Assembly: GCA_007449985.2 (NCBI GenBank)
Contig: VIIQ02000857.1
Span: forward strand, 46,001-110,000
Direction of reading: 5' to 3'
DNA: 64,000 bases
DNA from: Desmodesmus armatus
Taxonomy: Eukaryota; Chlorophyta; Chlorophyceae; Sphaeropleales; Scenedesmaceae
The position numbers were made by a program, and so were the translations under genes. This document shows, piece by piece, positions 43,954-55,687 of this stretch (the stretch's first letter is position 1; every line of letters starts with the position of its first letter). The notes beneath the pieces are model-generated. The model made no database searches. It was not told the origin of the DNA and saw only the letters and a program-made list of their open reading frames with translations.

Positions 43954-44656
43954 CATGAAGGTGCCTGGCCAGTTGCTGCCCTTCTGCATGTCTTGCACAG
44001 CAGCATGGGGGCCCTCTGCGGACACCTGTGCCTCTCCTCACAAGCATACACCCTTCACTTGCGGTGACAGCTGCAGTGCACACTATGGTCACCAGGCTGT
44101 CCAGAACTCATCCAGAACGATGCCAGTACTTGCGTCCACAGTGCGTCCAGTGCACTACTGGATAGCGTCCACAATGAGACTGGCGTTGTGGATGCTAATC
44201 CATGGATGGGGTTCTGAGCTGTGGATAGACCATGGATAATTTTCTGGATTACTGTTACCCTTTGCCAGCCTGCAAGGTGGACACTGCAGGCTGATAGGGC
44301 ATGCCTGAGAGAGAAAGACATAGTGCTAACCACAACCAGTTGAGCTACTGCAAACTGGGCTTACACCTACTGCTGTCCACAGCTTATCCAGGAAAGCTGT
44401 AAGATAGTGCCCGGAACCGGGGAGGTAGCGTGATTTCCTGTGGAGACACTCCAGGAAAGCTGTAGGTCCTGGACTTGAGATTACCCCTGTGGACCTGCCC
44501 TGGACGATCCATGGATTTCTGGTGACCATAGTGGCAGTTCAGACAAGTGAAGTTCACAGGCAGGTTCAGACAGGTTGTGCAACCGTCGCCCACTGCCTAT
44601 TCTGACAGCCCCGAGTGTTGCATTGCCTGGATGGCTGTCCGGCAGTTGAGCCAAGC

Positions 44657-44860
44657 ATGTTTCGGTGGGTTTTCGTTGTCGTAGTGGCGTGTGCTGGCTG
44701 CTTGGTTGCTCAGCAGTCAGTGTCACCTGTTCAAAGTCAAGATCTCCCTCTTTTGATTAGTCGAAAATCTCCTGGTTGCAGTGCTATACTGGTGCCAGCA
44801 CACTCAATGACGTGGCATATTGCAGCCACAGAGCGACAGGTCGCAACCCTACTGCAATGA
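44657..44860 (+). CDS. Possible small secreted peptide or first exon
   Basis: The frame from ATG 44657 encodes 67 aa beginning MFRWVFVVVVACAGCLVAQQ, a convincing signal peptide with cleavage about residue 19-20, then a 48-residue polar tail with one Cys. There is no homology I recognise and no clear donor site. It could be a short secreted protein, the first exon of an unrecognised gene, or chance. Confidence 0.3.
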   Translation: MFRWVFVVVVACAGCLVAQQSVSPVQSQDLPLLISRKSPGCSAILVPAHSMTWHIAATERQVATLLQ

Positions 44861-45320
44861 CATTCCAGTTCTGGCATGGACCACAGAGCTCACACCACAT
44901 AGGGTTTGGGTTTTAGGTACCTAAACCCTAAACCATAGTAGACTCAACCCTATAGTGCACTTAGGGCACTAAGACAAACCACTGAAGTGCACAGCAATAG
45001 TCCCAGCAGGCGATGGTACTCAGGTGGGCCCAAAGCTTGCAGCGAGTTGTACATGCCCACTGCATGATCAAAACTGTCAAAGGCAACAGCCACAACAGCT
45101 TGGCAGCATCTGATGTTGGTCTTGACCCCAGCAAGCCTGATTGCTTGACAGCACCACATGTACCACGTCAGCCACACAGCAACAAGCGCTGTGCAGCACA
45201 GGCAACGCAGATTGTTCCGAACCCCGCCGCCAGGTCTCATCAGCACCCTTGGTAGACACAACAGCTTGAGCTTGCTTCATAGCTAAAGGTGCAGCATGGG
45301 TTGTTCTGTGTGTGTCTCCC

Positions 45321-47275
45321 TCAGAGCACCCTGTAAGTGAGTGCTGTGAGGTACTCTCCTTCGGGGTACCCTGGGTTGAGGGGGTGATCGACCGCTGCTC
45401 CTGCCTTGGATATCAAGGTCACCTAGAATGGCAGAGGGACAAGAGCAGCACGAACGACAGCAGCCGGCGGCATGAGCATGTAGCAGGTGTTGATCTGTCA
45501 CTCATGCTGATGCCATGTGTTACGCAAAGCTGCTGGCAACAGCAGATTCAAGCTCACACTGAGCATGCGATCTGCATCCCTACCCACGATCACTCCCCAA
45601 CCCAGCCACCACCCCACCTGTCTCTCAGCTGCTGTTGCCGCCTCCTGCACCACCTTGCCCAGCCCCCCACTCTGTGTCATGGCCCCTGAGCAGCTGCAGG
45701 TCATGAGCACACCACCAGGCCGCACCACTCCCAACGCCAACTCATTCAGGCGGCGGTACTTGGCTGACGCACGAGGGAGGGAGCCCCTGTAAAGTGGGTG
45801 AGTGAGTGAGTGAGTGAGTGAGTGAGTGAGTGAGTGAGAAGCACAAAACCCAAGGAAGTCAAGCCACCCGCAAACAAAAAACACTTGAGTCACTCATTCA
45901 GGCGGCGGTACTTGGACGACGCACGCGGGAGGGAGCCCCTGACAGCACGCACGGGACAGCACAACAGCACAAGGAGGCAGTTGCATCTCATACTAAGGAG
46001 AAAGTCACATCTCATACTAAGGTGTAGAAACCATGGGAGGTTTCAAGTCCAACTCTAGTACACTGGTTGGACCTGAGTGTTCACGTTGCCCAAACTGTCG
46101 TCCATCTGCAGCTCATTCAGCGCAGCTTCCTCACCTGTTTGGTGCCAGCTTTGGTGGGTCCAGTACGACTATATCCCAGCTCTCACCAGCCTCCAGTGCA
46201 GCACGCAGGAAGGTGCTCACGTCATCACGAACAAACGCACACCTGACAGACATGAGACAGACATGAAGTACAGCAGACATGCAGTACACATGACGTACAG
46301 CACGTGAGTGTGGGGACACTGGTGCTGGGGCTGATGTGTGATGTGGTCACACGCATCCCTAAGACGTGAGTGTGCAGCACGCAGGAAGGTGCTCACATCG
46401 TCACGAACAAACGCACACCTGGCAGACAATACGCACAGCAGGGCACCACAACAAACAGCAGGGCAACCCACACAACCCTTGGGCGGTGTTGCTCAATTTG
46501 CGCGATACATAAGAGTGCAGCACGCAGGAGGGTGCTCACGTCATCACGAACAAACGCACACCTGACAGAGAGCAGGGCGAGCAGCAAGGCAAGCAGGTGA
46601 GTGTGAGGCACTGGTGCTGGGGCGATGCAGAATTTGCTGCCCCCACCCCTTCAAGGAGATCAGATATCCCTCCCCCCCCTCACGCCTACCCCGCACCTGT
46701 CCGTGAGGCCGTTCAGTCCTGCATTGTCTTGCGCGAGCTGCACAGCACTGGCACCCCAGTCCACACCCCTGAATGCTCAACCGTCTACTCCCCTTCCAGT
46801 AGCTATGCTCTCTTCCCCCGCCTTTGCATACTCCAGCCTTCTCCCCCCCCCCCCCCCGCCCCACGGCTACCCCCCCCCCTCGGGCGCCCAACCGCGCACC
46901 TGTCTGTGAGGCCGTTCGGTTCTGCATTGTCCTGCGCAAGCTGCACAGCACTGGCCCACCAGATCAGCCCCCTGACCCTTCAACCCTGCACTCCCACTTC
47001 CAAACTTTACTTCGCTGCCCCAGCCCCTGGGCGCCCAACCCCGCACCTGTCTGTGAGGCCATTCAGTTCTGCATTGTCCTGTGCAAGCTGCACAGCACTG
47101 GCAGATGAGTCCACCCCCGTGACTGCTGCCGCCCCTGCTGCTGCCGCCATGAGGGCAAAGCCCCCTGAGTAGCAGCAGAGGTCCAACACAGTCTTGCCCT
47201 TGGATAGACCGGCAATGAAGGCGCGGTTCTGACGCTGGTCTGCGTAAAACCCTGTGGTGATGGCAGCAGCAGCAA

Positions 47276-47310
<35 letters not shown>

Positions 47311-50300
47311 TGGTGTGTCAGCAGACAGCTTGTATACGGAGCCCCACTAGAGTAATGTCCAAGGGAATTTGAAAAAGTTCCACAATAGTTCAACAAGGGG
47401 ATTTGAACAAGTTCAAACTTCATGGAAGGTGTAGCCAGAGTGGCATGAACTGGGCGACTGCACCCTCTGACGAAGTGGCGCCCAGATTACAAAAGTCAAG
47501 GGTAGTGGCAAGCATCGCATGACACTACTGCCAAAAACGTGCATGCCAAATAACTGTGTGTGTTTCTTGCGCACCTGTCTTCTGCCCCTCCTCAGGTGTC
47601 GCCAGGAAAGTCAGCCCGGCCTCCTTCACTTCCACCGTCTCCGCCGGACCGTCACCACTGCTGCTGTCAATGCTGCTTTCCCCCGCCAGTGACGACAGGG
47701 GTGACACTTGCTCATCGATACTGCTGCCAGCTGCTGCCTCACTGCTGCCATTGCTGCCGCTGTTACTGCTGCCATTGCTGCCGCCGTCACTGCTGCTGCT
47801 GGTGAGGTCGAGTCCCTCCTCTTTGAGGATGCCCACCACGGGCCGCCAGACCAGCCGCTTGCCGCCTGTGTGTTTGTGCAGCAGCTGTGTGATGGTTTCC
47901 TTGTAGCGCTCGGTCCAAAATGCACAGGACTGCAGGCAGGGTGATGGCAGTCGGAGCAGCAGGCAGGCAGGCAGTGAGGGCTTGACAAGGGAAGGGCAGG
48001 TGATACAGGCCACAGCAGGCATGCAGGGAGGCATGCAGGGAGGCAGGCAGGCAAGCAGGCAGGGAGGTACGCTAGGAGGTACGCAGGAAGGGGTGACGGA
48101 GGTCACAAATCGTAGGCCAAGTGGATACAGGCCAGAGCAGGTTGGCCGACGGGCAGGCAGGCAGGCGGGCAGGTAGCAAAATGTCACAGCAGGCGGGAGA
48201 GCGCTGGAGGTCCCAGCAGCAGGGAGTCATGTAGCCTTCAGATGGTGGTTACATCAACAAGAAGGCAGACTGATGGTACGTCACATCAGCATGCATGCAG
48301 GCAAGCAGGGTAGAGTGCACTGCTACTAGCAGTGGTAGTACCACAGCAAATACACAGCACCCAGGTGTACATATTGGCCACTTGACAAACACAAGCAGAT
48401 GTCTGACATCATGTGCTGTGTTGCCAAACTTGGCTGGCGTTACTGCAACAATCCCAAAGCTGTCGTGGCAATCACTGGCCCCACTCAGATGCCCGCATGC
48501 TGCGGCCAACACCAACCATACCTCAGAAAGCCTGACTTTCTCCTAGGCTTGACCGTAGAGAAAGTCACTTTGTCAGTAAAGTGCCTGCCTGCAGGGCAGG
48601 TGGCTGACTAATGTAACTGACAAGGGTGCCAGCCTAGAAAGCTGGGCAGCCCAGCCTGCTTCTTCAAGTGTTTTTGCTTGGCGGATGCAGCGTGCTTCTA
48701 GTTAGCACCTGTGTCATCACAGTAGCACGGCAGGCCCCCCCTCCCACCCCTTGATTGCATGCAGAAGGGGAGACAGAGTGGTCGTACTACACTCCAGAGA
48801 GCTAGCTGTAGCTAGGCAGGGCAGGGCAGGCTTGCGGGTGCCATTAGGTGCTGTTGGCAGACAGAGGGACGTTTGCTTGTGCTGACTGGGGCAGGGCCAC
48901 TCACTCCCAGCACTGGTGATGCTGTCAGGCGTATGGGGTTGAGGCACATGTGTGGACAGGCCGGCTGCTGAAGGACGGCGTGCTGTTGTGCTGCCTCTGA
49001 GTGTGATGCTGCCCAGGGTTTGTCGAAGGTGATGCAGCGTGGCGCTGGCGGATGCGAGGATGTGATGCAGCTGTGTCGATGCAGCGGCAGCTGGCAGTGG
49101 GGTTGAGCGGCGCAGTTGCCGCGCAGTTTCAGCTTCTTTGGGCAGTCTTGGATTGTGGTTCTCGGGATGTGGAATGCTGCCTGCCGTGCACTCGCCTGCC
49201 ACGCAGCACATTAACTGATGTAACCAAGCATTAGGCGGGACACCATTGAGAGGTCCAGGTCCATGTAGCAAGTCCAGAACCCAGCAGTAGCACTGCCTGA
49301 GGCAGCACCAGACTGACAACGTGGACTACGCTGAAGCTCAAACAAAGCACCCCAAACCCTGAACCCTACCCACCTGCACCACAGCCACCTCCCCCAGCAC
49401 ATCCACTGTCAGTCCTGACAGCCTGTCTCCCTCACTGTTGACCAGCCTGTAGGCAGTGGTAGAGCTGGAGGGCAGACCCAGGCTCGACCTGAGCAGCACA
49501 CACAGCAATTCAGAATAACGTGTGTGAAGGGTGGGGGGTGTTGCATCGACTACTAGTCAGGTATCAGGGTCAAACCCTTGCGCAGGTGACTGCCAGGGTG
49601 TGCTCACATGGGGTAACACAAGTAGAAGTCTAAACAAAGGTCTTGGTGGATTTCAGGTCCCTTGTACTGCCACATGAGTGACAGTACTGCATGTGAGCAC
49701 TCCCAGGTAAGGGTTTAGACCAAGGGTTCAGACCAAGACCCAGGTGCACGGACTGTATGTGTAGCCACTCCTGGAGAGCGTCCTGTCTCAGTTCGGGCCT
49801 CCTGTATGATATGCAACCTCCCTCTTGCAAATCAAGCAGAGCAAATCAAGCATAGCATCCCCTTTGCGTACAGAGCCACCCTCACCTAAGCGCGACTGCT
49901 TGTCCCAGCCGTATGTCCAGCAGCTGTTCCAGGTTGAGCACCAGTCCATCCTCTGCTGCCAGCGCCTCACTCTCACTCTGAAGGATCCTGCACAACCAAC
50001 AGTACAGTACATTGATTGTGGGAGGGGATCCCAAACCTCAGCACTAGCCAGCGAGCCAAGGGCTCATGAACCAACCAGGCGGACAGCAGCAACATGTGTG
50101 CACAAGCCTTTCAGTGCTACACTGCAAGTCATCATGATGCTCTGGACTGCATCCAATGCTGACCCGTCAAATTACGTAATGAGTAACAAATCGCTGGCGG
50201 TTTGGAGCTCATACGAGATGTTCTTGCTGCCATCTCAAGGCTGTGGCCAGCTGCTCCTGCAGGCTGCCTGGCTGTCCTGCTGTGCTGTGCTATGCTGTGT

Positions 50301-52373
50301 CCTGCTGAGCGCTTGCCTGCTCAGTCATTACAGCACCTGACACCCACCTGACTCTGAACATGGCAGCCTGCACTAGCTATTGTCAGCCTGGCTGTCCTGC
50401 TGTGCTGTGCTGTGCCATGTCCTGCTGAGCGCTTGGCTGTCCAGTCACTACAGCACCTGACCCCCACCTGACTCTGAACATGGATGTGGGGTTGAACACG
50501 CCCCAGCCGATGGGCTGCATGCGGTTGTCACACACGGCCACTATGTCACCAGCAGAGGGGGGCGGCCGGCCGACTACACACTCCACAGCACCACCGTACA
50601 CCTGCAGCAGGGCCAAACCAACAGCAGCAGAAGAGAACGCATGAACATGAATTCAGGGCCGAGGTGTGTTGGGTGCGCTGGCTTCTGCTGACCAGACACC
50701 CATGGGTGGATGTACCAGGGGTGTGTTAGCAAGCTTGTGTTTTGCAAAGGGAGCAGCACAGCTGAGCAACAAATAAGAGCACCACTGTACACCTGCAGCT
50801 GGGCCAAACCAACAGCAGCAGGAGAGCACACATGTATTCAGGGCCATGGTGTGTTGGGCGCACTAGCTTCTGCTGACCAGGCACCCATGGGTGGATGTAC
50901 CAGGGGTGTATTGCGCGAAGTGCTTGTTACGCTAAGGGAGCAGCACAGCTGAGCAACACACACACAAGGAGCCTGAGGCTCACAGGGGACATAAAAGGGA
51001 GGCAGCGTACTGAAGGCATGGCAGCTTTCTCAAAGCATCCGCGACTCAAACCGCACATCGGAACAGCTGCTTTGCGGTGGGAACAACACAGACATGCTGG
51101 TGGTCCCTGGCCTGCTCCTCCTCCTGCTGCTAAGCTTACAGCGCATGGCTATCAAGCTGCGACGCCAGGATCATGCTGTCCAGCCTGCCCTCAGCCTGCT
51201 CTGCTGCTGGCAACAAGGCAACTCACTGCTGTGCCACTGCCCTTGTTCCCTCCCTCCCTTGCGGCATATAGTGAGACGTCCTGCACTGCCACAAAAGCTC
51301 CCCTGCCCCCCCCCCTTTAAACCCCCAATTAGTTGTGCAACCAGCCAGGCAATTCTCACCATAGGGGAGCCCAGCTCAAATAGTCGCGCCTTGCCCTTCT
51401 TTAGCACCACCACGGGAACGTTGCCCTGAGCCTCACACACACGACCTATGGCAGTCTCAGGGTTCAACCGGCGGGGGCCCGTGCTGCTGCTGCTGCTGCC
51501 GTCACTGCCGCCGCTGCTGCTGCTGCCGCCGGCAGCAGCTGCACCCTGACCGGCGCCTCGGCTGCTGCTGGCGCCGCTGCTTTTCGTGCCAACGCCGCTG
51601 CCTGCCTTGCCTTTATTGCTGCCGCGGCCTTGCGCCTGTTGCTGCTGTTCGCCAGGGCTGCTGCTCTTGTCACCTCCAGCTGCAAAGGCAGGCAGTTTGA
51701 GCTTGGTTTGACTGCTGCCGCCCTGCTTTTGGCTGCTGTTGCGGCGCTGCTGCTGCTCGTCCAGCATGCCATCACCTTCATGCTCATGCAGGATGTGCTC
51801 TGCAATGTCACGGGAGTTTTGCAGCCAGGACTGAGCTGCATCTTGTGCAACATCATCCATGCTGGAAGCACCTTCTGCTTCGAGCATGGACTCCAACGCT
51901 GATGAGTCATACTCATCCGAATCGAAAGCCCTGGACCGTGGCCTGCTACCTGGCTGCTCCCGGCGCTGTCCAGACTGCTGCTGCTGCTGCTGCTTTTGAC
52001 CAGACTGCTGCTGACCAGCTCCTGCCATTTCAGCGCGCAGCATGGACCTGAGGGCACCCATGGCTGCTTCATCGTTAAGTAGTTCGTCTATATCAAGGAC
52101 GTCGCCTTTGGTGCTTTGCACACTGTTCAGCAGTAGCTCTGTGCTGCTGTCAACATCACCATCGTCTGCCTGACGCTCCCTGCGGTTTCGCTGCCGTGCA
52201 GATGAAATAACCAGACTGCGTTGCACTTCTGGAGAGCGCCATACAGTTCGCAGATGCTGGGCGCACAGTGTCGACAGCTTGAGGTGACCATGTGGCTGTG
52301 ATAGGGCTCTTGAGACGTACATTTTTGCAAGCCAAGCAGCACGTCGGCCAATAGCAAGGTTACCAATCACCAA
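45321..52373 (-). CDS. RlmI-type class I SAM-dependent rRNA methyltransferase with PUA domain
   Basis: Nine minus-strand exons: 52373-51360, 50601-50468, 49987-49886, 49488-49374, 47929-47575, 47251-47047, 46242-46135, 45786-45618 and 45422-45321. Phases agree, giving 767 aa. The lead is Arg-rich without acids for about 45 residues, as in an organelle targeting peptide, followed by a long Gln/Ser/Gly linker. The PUA domain (about 320-382) has [30 protein letters not shown] and [15 protein letters not shown]. Then [42 protein letters not shown] rebuilt across a junction, motif [28 protein letters not shown] with the likely catalytic Cys, and the family ending [15 protein letters not shown]. 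coli RlmI makes m5C1962 in 23S rRNA; an organellar rRNA target is inferred. Several introns carry duplicated exon junctions, so alternative splice sites abound. Confidence 0.92.
45744..45942 (-). repeat. Duplicated exon 8 acceptor junction, RlmI-like gene
   Basis: The first part of exon 8 (coding [16 protein letters not shown]) with its acceptor occurs at 45786 (true) and at 45938, a period of 152 bases. The copy is followed by a stop. A (TGAG)n microsatellite at 45797-45838 lies between them. Confidence 0.85.
45797..45838. repeat. (TGAG)n microsatellite
   Basis: About ten GTGA/TGAG tetramers in the intron just upstream (in gene sense) of exon 8 of the RlmI-like gene. Confidence 0.9.
46135..46564 (-). 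repeat. Triplicated exon 7 acceptor junction, RlmI-like gene
   Basis: GTGTGCGTTTGTTCGTGATG and the next ~30 bases (coding [16 protein letters not shown]), preceded by an acceptor, begin at 46242 (true exon), 46418 and 46561. Periods are 176 and 143 bases. The two extra copies leave the exon sequence after about 48 bases. Confidence 0.9.
46680..47105 (-). repeat. Triplicated exon 6 donor junction, RlmI-like gene
   Basis: The last ~55 bases of exon 6 (coding [18 protein letters not shown]) and the following GTGCG donor occur three times, ending at 47047 (true), 46900 and 46697. Periods are 147 and 203 bases. Together with the triplicated acceptor side at 46135-46564, this one intron has three donor-like and three acceptor-like junctions. 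Confidence 0.9.
47960..48180. repeat. GCAGG-type minisatellite in intron 4 of the RlmI-like gene
   Basis: Irregular repeats of GGCAGGCAGGCAAGCAGGCA, CAGGGAGG and ACGCAGGA units. It lies immediately upstream (in gene sense) of exon 5, in a 1.4 kb intron with no other feature I recognise. Confidence 0.7.
50341..50472 (-). repeat. Duplicated exon 2 donor junction, RlmI-like gene
   Basis: CCATGTTCAGAGTCAGGTGG recurs with a period of 120 bases: true exon end at 50468, copy at 50348. The flanking intron blocks (TGTAGTGACTGGACAG-like and AGCAGGACA) are duplicated too. Confidence 0.85.
50596..50970 (-). repeat. Duplicated exon 2 acceptor junction, RlmI-like gene
   Basis: A unit of about 190 bases (GTTGGTTTGGCCC, then the CTGCAG acceptor, then GTGTAC-x-GTGGTGCT) occurs at 50601 (true exon start, VYGGAV) and at 50792 (copy, VYSGAL). 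Upstream blocks such as TACACCCCTGGTACATCCAC are shared as well. Exon 2 is thus bounded by duplications on both sides. Confidence 0.85.
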
Positions 52374-52599
52374 GGGTACCTAGCTAGGATGTCCAGCGTT
52401 CATGGCCAGGCCTTGCCATGGAACATGAACGCCTGGATGAAATGAAGCCTTATATAGGGAAGGCTCGTCGATCACATGTTGAACCCTGTACCCACTGTGC
52501 TGTGTTGTGTGCAAATTGAGCTTCGGCTCTATCACTCAGAACTTAGAGCCCGTTGATCTCCAGTCCTTCAGTTCATTTAGCCTTGGTTCATTCAGCGTC
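52374..52599. promoter_or_regulatory. Divergent promoter region between RlmI-like and F-box/LRR genes
   Basis: Start codons at 52373 (minus) and 52600 (plus) face away from each other with 226 bases between. TATATAGGG at 52451 fits a TATA box for the plus-strand gene. A plus-strand in-frame ATG exists at 52507, so the F-box protein could start 31 residues earlier and narrow the gap. Confidence 0.5.
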
Positions 52600-54611
52600 A
52601 TGAGCTTCATGCACCTGCCAGATGAGGTCCTCAAGCTCGTGATGCATCACGTTCCACTCAAGGAGCGGCTGACCAGTTGCTGTCTGGTCAACAGAAGGAT
52701 GCATGCAGCAGCAGTGGCAGTTGTGGACCTGCAGCTTGTGAACGGCTTCGAGCTCGTGCTCGCAGGCCCGCGTGCGCAGGGCTTTCTGGACTGGCTGGAC
52801 AAGCACGGTCAGCACTTGACGAGCCTGCGGATGCCCTTCTGCAGCAGGCCACTGCAGCAGCTGTGCTGCCCCAACCTGCACGAGCTGTCCATATCAAACT
52901 GCAGTGTGCAGCTGAAGCCAGCAGATGCACTGCCTGGCATACTGGCGGACTGCACCAAGCTGACTCGCCTGGAGCTGTTAGAATGCAACATCATGGACGC
53001 CCCTGCTGGTGCTGTGCTGGACTGCCTGTCCAACCTTGTGGACTGTGTGGAGCTGATTATATTGCCTCAAAGTCCTGTTGGAGGCCTCTCGGTTGCCACG
53101 TTGCGTTCTATGGAGCACCTTATGTCCTTATATGTGGACAACCTGTCTGTTGAAAACCTGCTTCAACTGGAAGCCCTCACCAACCTGCAGGACCTTTCCC
53201 TGTGTGTTGATGGTGATACAGCAGTTGGCCTAAGCAGTGTGCCAGGTTTAGTGTTCCCTGCATCGCTCACGTCACTCTGGTTGCAATCACCAGTAGAGGC
53301 AAGCATACTGTCTCTGGTCCCAGCACGGCTGCAGGCACTGCGGCTTGAGTGTGAGGTGGAGGGCCCCGCTGAAGGGCCAGGCTCACTGCTGTCTTGCATG
53401 AGTCACCTCCAGCACTTGACGGAGCTTTACCTGCACCCTGAAAACGATTTTGTTTGGCCCCCGGCTGGTCCTGCATACACATCCTTCACAGCCAGCACCA
53501 GCTTGGCAAGGCTTGAGCTGCATGGAACCACCTTTCCTGCAGGCCTCTGGCCTCATGTTTTTCCTGCAGGACGGAAGCTCCTGGGTCTCAAGAGCCTGTT
53601 GTTGGGCCCATGGGACCCGTACCTAGTAGACTTGCCGTCAGCTTGGGGCGCAGCAGATCTGTCTAGTCTTGTGAGCTGCTGCCCAAATCTGCATGAGGTT
53701 GGGGTCATCTGCCTGCAGCATGGGCTGCATGTGTCTGAGCTGCACAAGCTCACAGCCTTGACGCACCTCGACATGCAGTTTGTAGTGGGCAACCCAGACA
53801 GCTGCGTGGAGTCAATCAAGGGTGTAGCAGCCCTCACACAGCTCAAGGGGCTAGATGCCGTCTTCTGTCCTGACTGGATCCAACTGCCGAAGGCATCCCT
53901 CCTGCCGCTCACGAGCTTGACAGCCCTAACCAGGCTGCATTGCACGCTTGATGAGGTCCAAGCCCACCCCAATGGGTTTGATGGACCCATCAGCCTGAGG
54001 ATTGAAGTCACACAGGTAAGTTCGCCATGGCATTGAGCCAACTGGCCAGTTGGCTCAATGTCGGCCCGTCTGCAGACATGTATTGTGGAGGGTCAAGCTG
54101 CCTGATTACCTATTGGTCCAATAGGCTGGCGCAGTGTGCCCTACTGGTGCATTCACTGCTCAGGTTGGTGGGTTTGCTGCTGTGGTACAACTCAACCTGA
54201 CTTTCTGGGTTCGTGCGCTGCCTGTGTTTCACGTGGTGTTTGTGTGTGTGTGCTGTGCAGGACGCCACTCCACCTGACGTATGGCTGAAGCTGCTGAAAG
54301 CTTGCTGTGCTGACGCTGTTGGGCAGAAGGAAGCAGTGCACAGCATCGCACAGCAACTGGCTGACCAGGCCGCATCACTGGCCTTGGCAGCAGATAGGCA
54401 GCAGCAGCTTGCCGCGCAACAGCAGGAGCTTGCTGCACAACAGAAGGAGCTAGCCACCCAGCAGGGGGAGCTGTCAGCAGAGCGCCAGGTTGTGTCACAG
54501 CAGCAGGGCAGGGCTGCTGAATTGCAGGGGCAGTTGGCTGCACAGTCACAGAGTGTCCAGCTGCTGCAGGGGCAGGTGCAGCGGCTGCTGCAGGCATCTG
54601 CGCTGCTGTGA
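52600..54611 (+). CDS. F-box/LRR protein with C-terminal coiled coil
   Basis: Two exons, 52600-54015 and 54261-54611, in phase 0, giving 588 aa. The start MSFMHLPDEVLKLVMHHVPLKERL with CCLVNRRMHAAA is a clear F-box. From about residue 75 to 455 there are irregular leucine-rich repeats (CPNLHELSISNC, CTKLTRLELLEC, LTNLQDLSL, LARLELHG, LTHLDM, LTALTRLHC). The second exon adds about 100 residues of Gln/Ala/Leu heptads (QQQLAAQQQELAAQQKELAT and on), a strong coiled-coil prediction. It is likely an SCF E3-ligase substrate receptor; the coiled coil may dimerise it. I prefer the Met at 52600 to that at 52507 because the F-box follows at once. The fragment at the left edge of the window belongs to the same family. 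Confidence 0.85.
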
Positions 54612-55687
54612 ATTTTGTTATCGGGGGTGCGTATGGGGGTGGGGTGGGACATCTACCTATGGTGTGTGGGGCTTGGTTGTTGTCAACAGCAGCACCCTTG
54701 ACACGTACAGGTGATGAATGGCAGCTTTATGGTCTTGGCCACCTGCAATGCTTCTTGCCTTCCAGCCGACAACGGTGTTGGCTGTGGTTGTTGATTGTGC
54801 CACCACCTGTGCGTTGATCGAGTCAAGGAACAACTTGTAGCAAAGGCTCCTGATCACAGCTTGGAGCTGCCAACACAAGGCTTCTGTTGCTGGCTTTCGA
54901 GAGACCTGGGCTTCTTGACGGGCCTGGGCTCAAGGATTACTTGGGCCTGCATAAGGCTTGGGTGGCTTCACCCGGCCAGCCACCCCGCTAGGCCAGGGGA
55001 CAGTGGTTCCTGTGGAGTTATAGAAGTTGGCTCATGATCTAGTAGGCGTAAAACACTTTTCCATTGGGAAACACGATTCCACGGGTGACTGCTCTGGCTC
55101 TCCATGATGATCTGTACAGGTGGCCGGCGGGACCAGCAGTGAGCCACCCATGAACGCCCAATGAACATCCACGCGGGCCCCCATTTTCTCAGCTACATGT
55201 ACAAGCGAAAGTACCGTTCAAACAACGCATGCATGCTGCCTGTTGGTCCCCGGTCTTTCCGATTATGATGGGTTACATGTACCGGCCCGGTGTTAGACGA
55301 CGTGACCACTTGAGAGACATGGCTGGCGGCAACGCTCTTCAATGAGAATTGTTGACAACCTGGCTATCGTTTTGATTTCATTGTGTAGTTCAGAAGCACA
55401 ACCGTTGTGCATAGGATACAGGAAGCGTTACACACAACCCAAGATCAAGCAGCACTGTTGTCTGGTGGTCTGGTGCCTTCAATGTTCCCAAGGGTAGGCA
55501 AACGACGTTGCTGTATCAACCATCACAGTTGCTTCAACACAGACTATGCCTGCCAGTCGTCCCACAAAGGCCAGCTGTGTTTGCAACCGGCAACGGCAAC
55601 CGCAACTCTCTGCAGTGACAGACCAATGCTGTGCGTCATTTGTGAACCCGTCTGGAACCGCATGCTTGCCACCACTTGCTTCATGTG
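54612..55687. other. Intergenic region, about 1.1 kb
   Basis: It holds the 3' UTR of the F-box/LRR gene and probably the promoter and first exon(s) of the next plus-strand gene, whose start I could not fix. Frames at 55407-55694 and 55546-55743 are candidates for such a first exon but lack recognisable sequence. Confidence 0.4.

Larger units (their letters stand above)
40163..45320. other. Intergenic region, about 5.2 kb, rich in minisatellite
   Basis: This lies between two convergent genes, TBCCD1 (+) and the RlmI-like gene (-). It contains the 42.2-43.5 kb minisatellite, an exon-like fragment at 43827-43953, a possible small secreted peptide at 44657-44860 and a degenerate telomere-like TTTAGG-ACCTAAACCCTAAACC stretch near 44905-44935. 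An AT-richer block at 41640-42000 has mutually inconsistent frames and may be old transposon sequence, but no recognisable domain is seen. Confidence 0.5.
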
